Assembly: GCA_913775305.1 (NCBI GenBank)
Contig: CAJYIY010000100.1
Span: forward strand, 1-64,000
DNA from: an uncultured Erwinia sp.
Lineage (GTDB): Bacteria; Pseudomonadota; Gammaproteobacteria; Enterobacterales; Enterobacteriaceae
Direction: 5' to 3'
DNA length: 64,000 nt
A program made the position numbers and the translations under genes. Under the pieces are notes generated by a model. The model made no database searches, was not told where the DNA came from, and saw only the letters and a program-made list of their open reading frames with translations. This document shows, piece by piece, positions 1 to 7,702 of the stretch (position 1 is its first letter; every line of letters starts with the position of its first letter).

Positions 1-1
1 G

Positions 2-436
2 ATTGAGGTGCTGGAGCTGGATAAGAAGGGCAACATGCTTGCCTGCTGCGCAAGCGGCAAGCGCCTGGTGGAGGCACATAACAGTGCCCTCAATGGTATT
101 GCGGACATCTACTGGCAGTCAGCCCTGCGCTGCGTCAGCCCGAAACTGCTGCACGCCCTGCGTCTGCAAATTCTGGCTCAGTCGCTTAATGGTGAGGGTT
201 TCGAAAAGCCGGAGCAGTACGTTGCCCGGCTTATCGGCGAAGAGCTGATGGCGCTTGCGAACCGCGTGACCGACGCGCAGCTGCTGGAAGACCCGGAGCT
301 GGCGGAGGTCGGCCTCCACCGTCCGGCGCTCACAGGTGTGGATATGAACCTTTACGCGAGCCCTGCCAGACGCAACAAGTTGGCTACGGAACTCAAAGCC
401 CGCCGCGAGAATCTCGAAAAGGGGGCGCGCACATGA
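2..436 (+). CDS. Sid-like capsid size determination protein of a P4-like satellite, C-terminal part
   Basis: Open from the left edge with no start codon, so partial. The frame runs on upstream of the GTG at 8. About 144 residues are visible, mostly helical and charged. The C-terminal stretch (RLIGEELMALANR, then LTGVDMNLYASPARRNKLATEL) resembles my memory of the end of P4 Sid, which forces the helper phage to build small capsids. The stop overlaps the next start (ATGA), and that gene encodes an Ogr/Delta activator, as in the P4 sid-delta order. The family assignment rests mainly on this context; another late satellite protein in the same slot is possible. Confidence 0.6.
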   Translation: MEVLELDKKGNMLACCASGKRLVEAHNSALNGIADIYWQSALRCVSPKLLHALRLQILAQSLNGEGFEKPEQYVARLIGEELMALANRVTDAQLLEDPELAEVGLHRPALTGVDMNLYASPARRNKLATELKARRENLEKGART

Positions 437-678
437 TGCACTGCCCGTACTGCAAAAGCCCGGCGCACACCAAGTCCAGCCGCTACATGTCAGAGCAGGT
501 GAAAGAGCGCTATCACCAGTGCACTAATCTGGACTGCTCCTGCACGTTCAAGACCAGCGAAAGCATCACGAAAGTCATCACGGCACCGCCCCAGCAGGAG
601 GCCGAAATCGTTGCCGTGCCGCCACCGAAGCAGCGGCAGACGCTTGGTCGCTACGGCTCGGCGTTCCGCTCACACTGA
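433..678 (+). CDS. Ogr/Delta-type zinc-finger transcriptional activator
   Basis: 81 residues beginning MMHCPYCKSPAHTKSSRYMS, with the Ogr/Delta Cys pattern CPYC near residues 4-7 and CTNLDCSC near 30-37 that binds zinc. P2 Ogr and P4 Delta switch on late genes of phage and satellite by touching the RNA polymerase alpha subunit. Ogr is about 72 residues and P4 Delta is a double-length version, so this is the single-finger form. The start overlaps the previous stop by ATGA, indicating translational coupling. No psu gene follows; a terminator does. Confidence 0.88.
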   Translation: MMHCPYCKSPAHTKSSRYMSEQVKERYHQCTNLDCSCTFKTSESITKVITAPPQQEAEIVAVPPPKQRQTLGRYGSAFRSH

Positions 679-687
679 CTTCGAAAG

Positions 688-712
688 CCGCTGCAGCCGT
701 AGCGGTTTTTTT
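688..712 (+). terminator. Rho-independent terminator after the delta-like gene
   Basis: Stem CCGCT/AGCGG closed by GCAGCCGT and followed by seven T. It lies 9 bases after the stop of the Ogr/Delta gene and ends the satellite late operon. Confidence 0.7.
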
Positions 713-895
713 ATGCCCCGCCCTCATCCCTTCAGAGCTTTTTTTCTGGCGAGCCGGTTTGTAAAGAGCCATGCATGCATAAGGTGCATGGATTTGCATG
801 CACAAACAGCCCCCGTCATACCCCGTTCAGGCTACGGCTGGTGCGGCTTCGGCCACCTCATGCACCCGCATGAAATGCGCCCGACAAAGCGGGCA

Positions 896-914
896 GGCGA
901 GGAGGGGGTAGTAT
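896..914. other. Candidate P2/P4-type cos (cohesive end) site
   Basis: The 19 bases from 896 match the P2-family cohesive end as I remember it (GGCGAGGCGGGGAAAGCAC) at 14 of 19 positions. The flanks also agree: GGGCA just before and TTGCGCGC just after. Upstream lie repeated TGCATG words (772-800), a palindrome TCATGC-ACCC-GCATGA (858-873) and a GCCCG/CGGGC hairpin (879-894), as expected for a terminase-binding region. In P4 satellites cos lies between the late genes and int, which fits. Confidence 0.6.
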
Positions 915-933
915 TGCGCGCACGCATTAAAGT

Positions 934-1821
934 TTAATTGTTCTGCTTCTCTAGAGCTTCTTCATACATTCTGACTATAGGTAGTGGAGTTAATTTTGAG
1001 ATTTCAGAGTTATTAAAATAAAATAAATTGCAAAGGTGGATTATGTTATTCATATTAATAGGTATATTGAGCTTATAAGAATATAATTTTTTCAAGAAAT
1101 CATCACGATTAACTCTATATAATGCTTTCCCTAGGTTTTCACTGGTAATTAATTCTTTAATACTATCTGACAAAGGTTCAGTGAATCTAAGTCGGAATTT
1201 ATGTCGTATCATTGCATTCCATTTTCTTGCTTTGTAGTGCTTATATGCTAGATCTTCAAATAACTTCAGCATACTCCAATCCGATGTTTCAAGTGAGGCG
1301 TAAATGCCATTTAAAGCCCGGCTAAGGTCTTGGTTTTCAGTCCAGTCTTCATTGCATTTATAACGAAGATCGTGATCAACTTCATGCCAGCCCTCAGAAA
1401 GAATTGTCCTAAACTGAACCTCGAATGTTTTATCTACAAGTTTGTTTGTGGCCAATACTTGGCTATCTTCGGCTAACTCATCCGTGAGTTTGAATATTAA
1501 ATTGCATCTCGTTGCAGAAAATTTGTCTATATTGCTACTGTCGATTGATGATGATTCATGATCGTACGTAAAAATATTTTTAATGGCATTTTGAGCAAGG
1601 ATGGAGTCATCTGAAAAGTATAAAGCTACTCTTATTCCATATAAATCTTGAATTTTCTTTCCATCAGGTGAATACTTTTCAGGGTTTTTGCTTATTTTTT
1701 TATCAATGGATTGTTTGGTTTTTGCACGGAAAAACACGCGGAAAAGTAGGCCGGCGCGGATTAGTTCATTTTCAATCGTATCATGAATGCGGCGGGCAAT
1801 GGCGTCTTCAGGATTAAACAT
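934..1821 (-). CDS. RelA/SpoT-domain nucleotide synthetase, putative toxSAS-like effector
   Basis: 295 residues. The synthetase signature is intact: a basic G-loop R32-x-K34-x3-S38-x3-K42, D59 in DLYGIRVALYF, and E134-V-Q-F-R138 followed by W145 and H147/H150. Such enzymes transfer pyrophosphate from ATP to GTP/GDP (alarmone), to ATP/ADP (toxic pppApp) or to the tRNA CCA end. There is no HD hydrolase domain and no TGS/ACT region; about 130 C-terminal residues are unrecognised. The start lies two bases after the stop of the upstream NACHT gene, so the two are co-transcribed and probably coupled. Strongly AT-rich compared with the core genes. I infer a growth-arresting effector controlled by the NACHT partner. 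The substrate cannot be told from sequence. Confidence 0.85.
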   Translation of the reverse strand: MFNPEDAIARRIHDTIENELIRAGLLFRVFFRAKTKQSIDKKISKNPEKYSPDGKKIQDLYGIRVALYFSDDSILAQNAIKNIFTYDHESSSIDSSNIDKFSATRCNLIFKLTDELAEDSQVLATNKLVDKTFEVQFRTILSEGWHEVDHDLRYKCNEDWTENQDLSRALNGIYASLETSDWSMLKLFEDLAYKHYKARKWNAMIRHKFRLRFTEPLSDSIKELITSENLGKALYRVNRDDFLKKLYSYKLNIPINMNNIIHLCNLFYFNNSEISKLTPLPIVRMYEEALEKQNN

Positions 1822-1823
1822 TA

Positions 1824-3941
1824 TCAGCGTCCCAAAAGGTTTTTAATTTCAAGGAAATAATCCATGTTTAATTCTAAAATACCATTCTTATCAGCATTTA
1901 ATAGGATTCTTCTTTTTTTAAGTTTTTCAACTGAAGAAATAGCCTCTTGATAAGTGAAGTTATTGTTTTTCATATATAAAGCTTTTGCTGGTCGATGCTT
2001 GAATATTGATTGATTGCCAATTGGCCAGAATTTCTCTAATACATATGTGTCGCACTCTGAATAGTTCCCATTTTCATCTTGTGAAGTATTGATTTCTGTA
2101 TTAGATTCGAGTTGTTTTAAAACCTCATTATTGTCAGTACATCCGAAGATAAAAATGGAGGGGTTGGTATTATCATCAATCAAGAACGTACAACCAAAGA
2201 AATTGCAGTTAACAAATGATATTCCCGTCATATTTGCGCAATGGAAAATTACATTGTGAAAATTACTGTCTGTAAAAACACTGTTTTTTATTGTTGACTT
2301 GTCAAATAAATCAATGTCTTTTATTTTAAGGTTGTCAATGTTTTCAGAATCGATATTCATCAACATTGATTCGTTTAAACGAATTGAGTTAATGAATTTA
2401 TCGCTTGCATTTCCAAACTCAATCGCAAATTTAAGAGAGTCCCATAACACCTTTTTTTTCTCTGAGGATCTGGGGATATATGAAAGAGTCACTGGTTCGA
2501 TAAAGGTCTTATTACCGCACCACTCTTTGCCTTCTATTTCTAGTATCACCTCGGAGCAAAAGTTTCCTAGAACAAAGTCGTTTACAAATCCGATGTTACT
2601 AGATATATCTACAGACCTATCCAAAAGGGCATGGCTAGTGAGTTTGTTTATTATTTCATCTGATGTAGGCCTTTCATCTACGGGATATAATTTTCTTATT
2701 CCCTCTAGGTCGCCATTTTTAAAGTAGTCTTGAATAATGGTTGTTATATAATCTTTGCTTTCAGCAGTATAATCATAAACCATCATATCGGAAGAAATAT
2801 ATTTAAGTAAGTTGTACTGGGCAGTAGGTGACATTAACAGGTCTTGCCTAGTACGTTCGCGTTCAAGCATTGATATGAAATATTTCTCCACTAGAGAGTC
2901 AGGCGATTTTGTAGCATCCGTGAATTCTTCTTCAGGAATACAACGAAGATAAGAAAGAAGGACTGGGTTACATAATTTCTCAATAGGGAAATTATTCTCC
3001 CTTAGTATTGCTAATCTTTCAGGTGTTAGCCAGTTCTCAATGGTAGGATTTTCAATACGTATTCTAATAACATTAAATTCGGCTGAGTGTCTCATCATCC
3101 AGTCGTGGAAATCATCGCCATCAAGAATGGATGTTCTACGAGTCGTTAAGATAACTTTAGCGCTATTCGTAAGTAATTCACCTATAGTTTCAAGCATAGG
3201 CTCTGTAGTGTCGAAAACATCAGCATCGTCACTTTGATGTAATAGTTCATCAAAGCCATCCAGTATCACTGGAACATTGCCATTTTTAATTTCAGCCCTT
3301 ACTAAAGATGAGCTAAGAAGTGGGAAGCTGCGATCTATCTCATCTAATAAGACGTATCGAAAAATTTTAGCTTGTCTATTTCTTGATAGCTCAGTGAAAA
3401 GAGGTACTTTATTACTATGGTTTTCAGTTAGTTCTCTCAGTAATTCAAAAGCCGTACAGGTTTTACCAAATCCTGCAGCAGCTTCTATTAAGAACAGAGT
3501 TGGAGCGGCATCATCTATGCGAGTAATAATTTCTGAAATAACATCATCTTCTCCAATTTTTTCGTTAATAAAATAATTGGAGTTGATGTATTTATATTCC
3601 GCGTTATCTGAGTGAACCGATACAATCGATTTGGTGAATTTACTATATTCTCTAAGTAGTCTTTTATGAGTGCTTTCAATAGAGAAAAAACCTTGAAATA
3701 AAGATTTTTTAACATCTTCAATATCATTATAAAATCTTATTTTGCAAGCATAACCAGATTCTTTAAATTGTGAAAATATAAGTTCTTGAATATATTTTCC
3801 TTGTTCATTCATCGGTACGATATCGGCATTGTGAAAGTGTCCAGCTTTCAAAGTGAAAACTAATACATTTTCATTTCCCGAGCGAGCTTCTTCAAATCCA
3901 TATCTTCGATAGGCAGCACGTAGTCCTGTAACATCTAACAT
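1824..3941 (-). CDS. NACHT-like STAND NTPase with C-terminal pentapeptide-like repeats, putative defence sensor
   Basis: 705 residues. An unrecognised N-terminal region (1-110) precedes an NTPase core: P-loop AAAGFGKT at 154-161, a Walker B of the NACHT type VILDGFDEL at 225-233, and sensor-like KVILTTRRT at 262-270. A helical region follows, and residues about 535-600 hold pentapeptide-like repeats (DSNFHNVIFHCANMTGISF). Bacterial NACHT proteins sense phage and then trigger an effector; this one carries no obvious effector of its own, but the next gene is a RelA/SpoT-type synthetase. The start is ATG 3941 with GGAGAGG inside the last codons of the integrase, 5 bases away, so int, NACHT gene and synthetase gene look like one transcription unit. 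AT-rich cargo in the P4 hotspot. Confidence 0.85.
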   Translation of the reverse strand: MLDVTGLRAAYRRYGFEEARSGNENVLVFTLKAGHFHNADIVPMNEQGKYIQELIFSQFKESGYACKIRFYNDIEDVKKSLFQGFFSIESTHKRLLREYSKFTKSIVSVHSDNAEYKYINSNYFINEKIGEDDVISEIITRIDDAAPTLFLIEAAAGFGKTCTAFELLRELTENHSNKVPLFTELSRNRQAKIFRYVLLDEIDRSFPLLSSSLVRAEIKNGNVPVILDGFDELLHQSDDADVFDTTEPMLETIGELLTNSAKVILTTRRTSILDGDDFHDWMMRHSAEFNVIRIRIENPTIENWLTPERLAILRENNFPIEKLCNPVLLSYLRCIPEEEFTDATKSPDSLVEKYFISMLERERTRQDLLMSPTAQYNLLKYISSDMMVYDYTAESKDYITTIIQDYFKNGDLEGIRKLYPVDERPTSDEIINKLTSHALLDRSVDISSNIGFVNDFVLGNFCSEVILEIEGKEWCGNKTFIEPVTLSYIPRSSEKKKVLWDSLKFAIEFGNASDKFINSIRLNESMLMNIDSENIDNLKIKDIDLFDKSTIKNSVFTDSNFHNVIFHCANMTGISFVNCNFFGCTFLIDDNTNPSIFIFGCTDNNEVLKQLESNTEINTSQDENGNYSECDTYVLEKFWPIGNQSIFKHRPAKALYMKNNNFTYQEAISSVEKLKKRRILLNADKNGILELNMDYFLEIKNLLGR

Positions 3942-3946
3942 TATTA

Positions 3947-5152
3947 TTATACCTCTCCAACTTGATGTTTTCTTACAAGCTCACCCCACCAGGTAATAAG
4001 CTCTAACCTTTGTTCAAAATATGTTGCCCGATTATAGGCTCTTCGCACTTCATTTTTATCACTATGAGCGAGTGCGGCTTCGATTACGTCACTATTGAAA
4101 CCTGCTTCGTTCATTGCGGTACTGGCTATAGAACGTAGACCATGAGCAACTAATCTACCACCGTAACCGATGCGCTTTAAAGCAGCATTAGCCGTCTGGC
4201 TATTCATTGGTTGCTTTGGGTCATTCCTGCTAGGGAAAACAAACTCTCGCTGAGCACTGATAGGTTGCATCACCTTCAAAACATCTATCGCCTGTGGGGA
4301 CAAAGGAACAATGTGCTTACGTTTAGCCTTCATACGCTCGGCTGGAACGGTCCAGATTTTAGCATTCAGATCAATCTCAGCCCATCGAGCACCAGACGCT
4401 TCTGAAGGACGTGCAAGGGTCAGGAGTTGCCATTCGATTAGACAGCGAGTTGGAATAGATAAGTTTGACATGATTAACGAGCGCATTAGTTTCGGTAATT
4501 CTTCTGGCCGAAGCGTCGGCATGTTTTGCTTTTTGGGTTTCTCAAATGCCATTCCGACCCCTGATGCCGGATTCGCATCAATCAGGCCAGTGTTGACGGC
4601 GTAGATCATGATTTCGTTAATACGCTGTACCAGGCGGCGAACCGTCTCTAATGCACCACGCGCTTTGATTGGCTCCAATACTTCAACAATCGTTCTGGCT
4701 TTTATCTCCTGAATTGGTATCGAGCCTATTGCGGGCAACACGTCCTTATCTAGAGAGCGCCAAATATCTTTCGCGTAGTCTTCAGTGACGCTTTTGCTCT
4801 TCATTTTGAACCAGTTGGCGGCCACAGTTGAGAAAATGCTTTCTAGCTCAATCTGACGTTGTTCTGATGCCTGCTCTTGTTTTTGTTGCGGATCCATACC
4901 TTGTGCGAGCGTGGTTAAGTGCTGGTCGCGTATCTGACGAGCGGCTGCGAGAGTAAGTGCAGGGTAGGAGCCGAGACTCAAATTGGTTCGGCTGCTACTG
5001 AGCGGGCGCTGATAGCGGAAGCGCCAGAGTTTTTTACCAGAGGTTTTGACGAGTAAGAACAGGCCGTCACCATCATGAAGGGTGAAGTCTTTTTCCCGAG
5101 GTTTGGCTTTAAGGATTTCGTTGTTAGTAAGGGGGCGTGTGATCCGCGCCAT
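3947..5152 (-). CDS. P4-type tyrosine integrase, ssrA-specific
   Basis: 401 residues. The N-terminal arm-binding region (LTNNEILKAKPREKDFTLHDGDGL) is the DUF4102 type seen in P4 and CP4-57 integrases. Catalytic residues are visible: R248 in LARPSEASG, H280, H337-G-L-R340, H363 and the nucleophile Y373 in RAYNRATY. The start at 5152 has AAGGGA at good spacing. It catalyses integration and excision at the 3' end of ssrA, which begins about 180 bases upstream. The upstream region carries symmetrical GTGTACC motifs, likely arm or regulator sites. Its stop is 5 bases from the NACHT start, so cargo and integrase share a transcript. Confidence 0.93.
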   Translation of the reverse strand: MARITRPLTNNEILKAKPREKDFTLHDGDGLFLLVKTSGKKLWRFRYQRPLSSSRTNLSLGSYPALTLAAARQIRDQHLTTLAQGMDPQQKQEQASEQRQIELESIFSTVAANWFKMKSKSVTEDYAKDIWRSLDKDVLPAIGSIPIQEIKARTIVEVLEPIKARGALETVRRLVQRINEIMIYAVNTGLIDANPASGVGMAFEKPKKQNMPTLRPEELPKLMRSLIMSNLSIPTRCLIEWQLLTLARPSEASGARWAEIDLNAKIWTVPAERMKAKRKHIVPLSPQAIDVLKVMQPISAQREFVFPSRNDPKQPMNSQTANAALKRIGYGGRLVAHGLRSIASTAMNEAGFNSDVIEAALAHSDKNEVRRAYNRATYFEQRLELITWWGELVRKHQVGEV

Positions 5153-5169
5153 GTTTGGATCCCTTCCAT

Positions 5170-5225
5170 AATTGGTACACGTTTAATGTACCAGAGTATA
5201 GCGTGTACCTAAACGTGTACCAATT
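5170..5225. repeat. Inverted repeat in the integrase promoter/att arm region
   Basis: A perfect 16-base inverted repeat, AATTGGTACACGTTTA at 5170-5185 and TAAACGTGTACCAATT at 5210-5225. Two more half-copies (ATGTACC, GTGTACC) lie between the arms. The position directly upstream of int suggests Int arm-type sites or an AlpA/Int repression site. Confidence 0.75.
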
Positions 5226-5264
5226 TTCTCTGGATTTAGCCGGATGTTCTCGGACAACGACAGA

Positions 5265-5300
5265 CAAAAAAAAGCCCGCAGAGCTTGTGCCATGCGGGCT
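5265..5300 (-). terminator. Terminator downstream of ssrA
   Basis: Stem AGCCCGCA/TGCGGGCT read on the minus strand, then a run of eight T (A at 5266-5273). It lies 36 bases past the tmRNA CCA end, beyond the expected attachment core, so the satellite apparently supplies the terminator for ssrA. Confidence 0.8.
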
Positions 5301-5335
5301 TTCTGTACTTCACCGGACGTATCCGGATCATTATT

Positions 5336-5699
5336 TGGTGGAGCTGGCGGGAGTTGAACCCGCGTCCGAAATTACTACACCGTCGGCACTACATGCTTAG
5401 TCCAGTCTTTACATTCGCCGGTTAGCTGCGAACGGACACGCCACTAACAAACTAGCCTGATTGGATTTAACGCTTCAACCCCAGGCAGGGCATCCACGCG
5501 ATCTCTTTTGGGTTTGACCTCTCTTGATCCCCGTCCTAAGAGCGGAGGCTAGGGAGAGAGGGCTCTAAGCAGGGTATTAAGCTGCTAAAGCGTAGTTTTC
5601 GTCGTTTGCGACTATTTTTTTGCGGCTTTTTACGAGGCAAACCGCCCCTCGGCATGCTCCTAGGGCTTCGCAAATCCCGTCGAATCCAGAATCAGCCCC
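5336..5699 (-). ncRNA. ssrA: tmRNA
   Basis: 364 bases on the minus strand, from GGGGCTGATTCTGG (5' end 5699) to the CCA end at 5336. The tRNA-like domain is formed by both ends, with GGTTCAACTCCCGCC as T-arm. The internal reading frame encodes the degradation tag ANDENYALAA followed by a stop, identical to the E. coli tag. It rescues ribosomes stalled on broken messages together with SmpB, whose gene lies just upstream. The 3' end is the attachment site for CP4-57-type elements; here a P4-like satellite lies directly beyond it and the 3' sequence is intact. Confidence 0.97.
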
Positions 5700-5746
5700 A
5701 AGTAGAACTCCAGTATAACAGCAAAACCTCTCGTAATGCCAGTGGC

Positions 5747-6229
5747 TTAGCGATTGGCGTGCTTCATAATACGCGCTTTGTCTAATTTCCATTCACGATC
5801 TTTGATGTCATCGCGTTTGTCGTGCTCTTTCTTACCCTTCGCCACGCCGATTTTCAGCTTGGCCCAGGCGTTTTTCCAGTACATCGACAGGGCCACGATG
5901 GTGTATCCGTCGCGGTTAGCTTTGCCAAAGATGGTGTCGAGTTCGCGCTGCTTCAGCAGTAGCTTGCGGCTACGCGTAGGATCGCACACCACGTGCGAAG
6001 AGGCGACGCTCAATGGCTGAAATGTTGAACCGAACAGGAAAGCTTCACCGTCGCGCAGCAGAATATAGCTGTCGCTGATATTGGCCTTACCGGCACGGAG
6101 AGATTTGACTTCCCATCCCTGAAGCGAAAGCCCTGCTTCGAACTCTTCTTCAATGAAGTATTCGTGGCGGGCGCGCTTGTTCATGGCAATGGTAGCGGAA
6201 CCGGGTTTATGTGCTTTTTTCTTTGTCAT
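5747..6229 (-). CDS. smpB: SsrA-binding protein SmpB
   Basis: 160 residues starting [11 protein letters not shown], nearly identical to E. coli SmpB. The open frame extends 40 residues upstream, but family length and sequence fix the start at 6229. SmpB binds the tRNA-like domain of tmRNA and mimics the missing codon-anticodon helix, its basic C-terminal tail ([18 protein letters not shown]) entering the decoding site. ssrA follows on the same strand, the usual arrangement. Confidence 0.97.
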   Translation of the reverse strand: MTKKKAHKPGSATIAMNKRARHEYFIEEEFEAGLSLQGWEVKSLRAGKANISDSYILLRDGEAFLFGSTFQPLSVASSHVVCDPTRSRKLLLKQRELDTIFGKANRDGYTIVALSMYWKNAWAKLKIGVAKGKKEHDKRDDIKDREWKLDKARIMKHANR

Positions 6230-6389
6230 AGTGCCACTTAGTGTACATGAAGCCGTGATTTTTGGCATCCCCTGTAACGTGAACGAAAGGGGAAAAGGGT
6301 ATTCTAGCAGATGCCAGACAGGAGAGAATTTTTGTTTGAATCCCGGCAATGGTATTATTTGGAAGTTCTAAGATTAGACAGGAATTGTT

Positions 6390-6824
6390 ATGTCCCAGAT
6401 TAGTCGTTCGGCGCTGGTGCCGTACAGTGCTGAGCAAATGTACCGGTTAGTCAATGATGTGAACAGCTATCCGGAATTTCTGCCGGGTTGTACCGGCAGC
6501 CGCGTGCTTGATGCCAGCAACGATCAGATGACCGCATCGGTAGATGTTTCCAAAGCGGGCATCAGTAAAACCTTTGTTACCCGCAACACTCTGACGAATA
6601 ACCAAAGCATTCAAATGCAGCTGGTAGATGGCCCGTTCCGCAAACTGAGCGGCGGATGGCGGTTTACCGCCCTCAGCGATGAAGCCTGTAAAGTTGAGCT
6701 CAATCTGGATTTTGAGTTCACGAATATGCTGGTTGAACTGGCGTTTGGTCGTATCTTCAAAGAGCTGGCCAGCAGCATGGTTCAGGCTTTCACCCAGCGC
6801 GCGAAAGAGGTCTACAGTGCCTGA
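6390..6824 (+). CDS. ratA: Ribosome-association toxin RatA / coenzyme Q-binding START-family protein
   Basis: 144 residues, beginning [34 protein letters not shown], the SRPBCC/COQ10-like fold. In E. coli RatA (PasT) binds the 50S subunit and blocks subunit joining when overproduced; homologues bind ubiquinone. Divergent from smpB. Its stop overlaps the start of ratB by 8 bases, so the two are translated together. Confidence 0.95.
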   Translation: MSQISRSALVPYSAEQMYRLVNDVNSYPEFLPGCTGSRVLDASNDQMTASVDVSKAGISKTFVTRNTLTNNQSIQMQLVDGPFRKLSGGWRFTALSDEACKVELNLDFEFTNMLVELAFGRIFKELASSMVQAFTQRAKEVYSA

Positions 6825-7104
6825 TATTGCGGTTGAAGTGGTCTATGCCCTGCCGGAAAAGCAGTATCTTTACAGCGTAAAGGTACCGGAAGGCAGTACG
6901 GTGGAAGAGGCTATCCTTGCTTCCGGCCTGCTTGACCTGCGCAGCGATATCGATCTGAAGAAAAACAAAGTCGGCATCTACAGCCGCCCGGTGAAGCTGC
7001 AGGATGAGGTGCAGAGCGGCGATCGCATTGAGATTTATCGTCCGCTGATTGCCGATCCGAAAGAGCTTCGCCGGCAGCGGGCCGAACGCGCAGCAAAAAA
7101 ATAA
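6817..7104 (+). CDS. ratB: RnfH/RatB ubiquitin-like protein
   Basis: 95 residues from GTG 6817 ([22 protein letters not shown]). The longer frame to 6679 lies inside ratA and is ignored. The C-terminus [16 protein letters not shown]...[21 protein letters not shown] is the family signature of the beta-grasp RnfH/PasI proteins. It forms the second gene of the ratAB pair; in E. coli it has been described as antitoxin PasI, although this role is disputed. Confidence 0.93.
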   Translation: MPDIAVEVVYALPEKQYLYSVKVPEGSTVEEAILASGLLDLRSDIDLKKNKVGIYSRPVKLQDEVQSGDRIEIYRPLIADPKELRRQRAERAAKK

Positions 7105-7125
7105 GGCGCCGATGCGCCTTATTTT
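7100..7125. terminator. Bidirectional terminator between ratB and bamE
   Basis: Palindrome AATAAGGCGC-CGAT-GCGCCTTATT with an A-run on one side and T-run on the other. It separates the convergent ratAB and bamE units. Confidence 0.85.
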
Positions 7126-7168
7126 GTATTCGCTCTGCGCCCTGTAGCTGCACAGTGAAAAGGGGGGA

Positions 7169-7516
7169 TTAACCCTCGGAACCGGTTAAAGCCGGTTTAT
7201 TATCAATGTTGGTCAGCGTTCCGTTACTGTCAAAGGTCAGCGTCAGGGTCTGCTGCTTAATGGGCTCATGGCCGGGCTGCTGGCGGAACACGTAGTACCA
7301 GACGTTGCTGCCGAACGGGTCATGCATCATCGGTGTACCCAGAGTATAAGCAACCTGCTGTTGCGTCATACCGGTGTGGATCTTGGCAACATCGTTGGCA
7401 ACCAGGTAGTTACCCTGGTTGATATCAGGCCGGTAAACCACTCGCTCCAGAGTGGAACATCCAGCGGTCATCATCAGAAGAACCACCGCAGCAGCAGTCA
7501 GTGTTTTACAGCGCAT
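7169..7516 (-). CDS. bamE: Outer membrane protein assembly factor BamE
   Basis: 115 residues from ATG 7516 ([22 protein letters not shown]). The lipobox MTAGC gives an acylated Cys after an 18-residue signal peptide. The body ([29 protein letters not shown]) matches E. coli BamE/SmpA, a small lipoprotein of the BAM complex that supports BamA and BamD in beta-barrel insertion. The upstream in-frame extension lacks family support. Convergent with ratB. Confidence 0.96.
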   Translation of the reverse strand: MRCKTLTAAAVVLLMMTAGCSTLERVVYRPDINQGNYLVANDVAKIHTGMTQQQVAYTLGTPMMHDPFGSNVWYYVFRQQPGHEPIKQQTLTLTFDSNGTLTNIDNKPALTGSEG

Positions 7517-7702
7517 AAGTATGTTTATTCCTTTGTGGCTATTTATATCCCCAGCCACCTGAAGCAGCCGCCCCGGCAATCTGGGTCTATCAGTGTACAA
7601 CTACGATACCAGCGTAAGTTGCCGATGATAATAAACCTTTACGCAGTTTAAAACCTCTGCGAAGCAAGGATATGACCACAAACCAGTAAAAAAGTGCAAT
7701 GG

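Noticed and set aside
611..937. 108-residue plus-strand frame after delta
   Set aside because: It runs through the terminator and the cos-like region, has low-complexity composition and no recognisable protein.
934..1821. A bifunctional Rel/SpoT housekeeping enzyme
   Set aside because: No HD hydrolase, TGS or ACT domain; the gene is AT-rich cargo within a satellite.
6229..6349. 40-residue N-terminal extension of SmpB
   Set aside because: Family length and identity begin at [11 protein letters not shown]; the extension lies in the promoter region.
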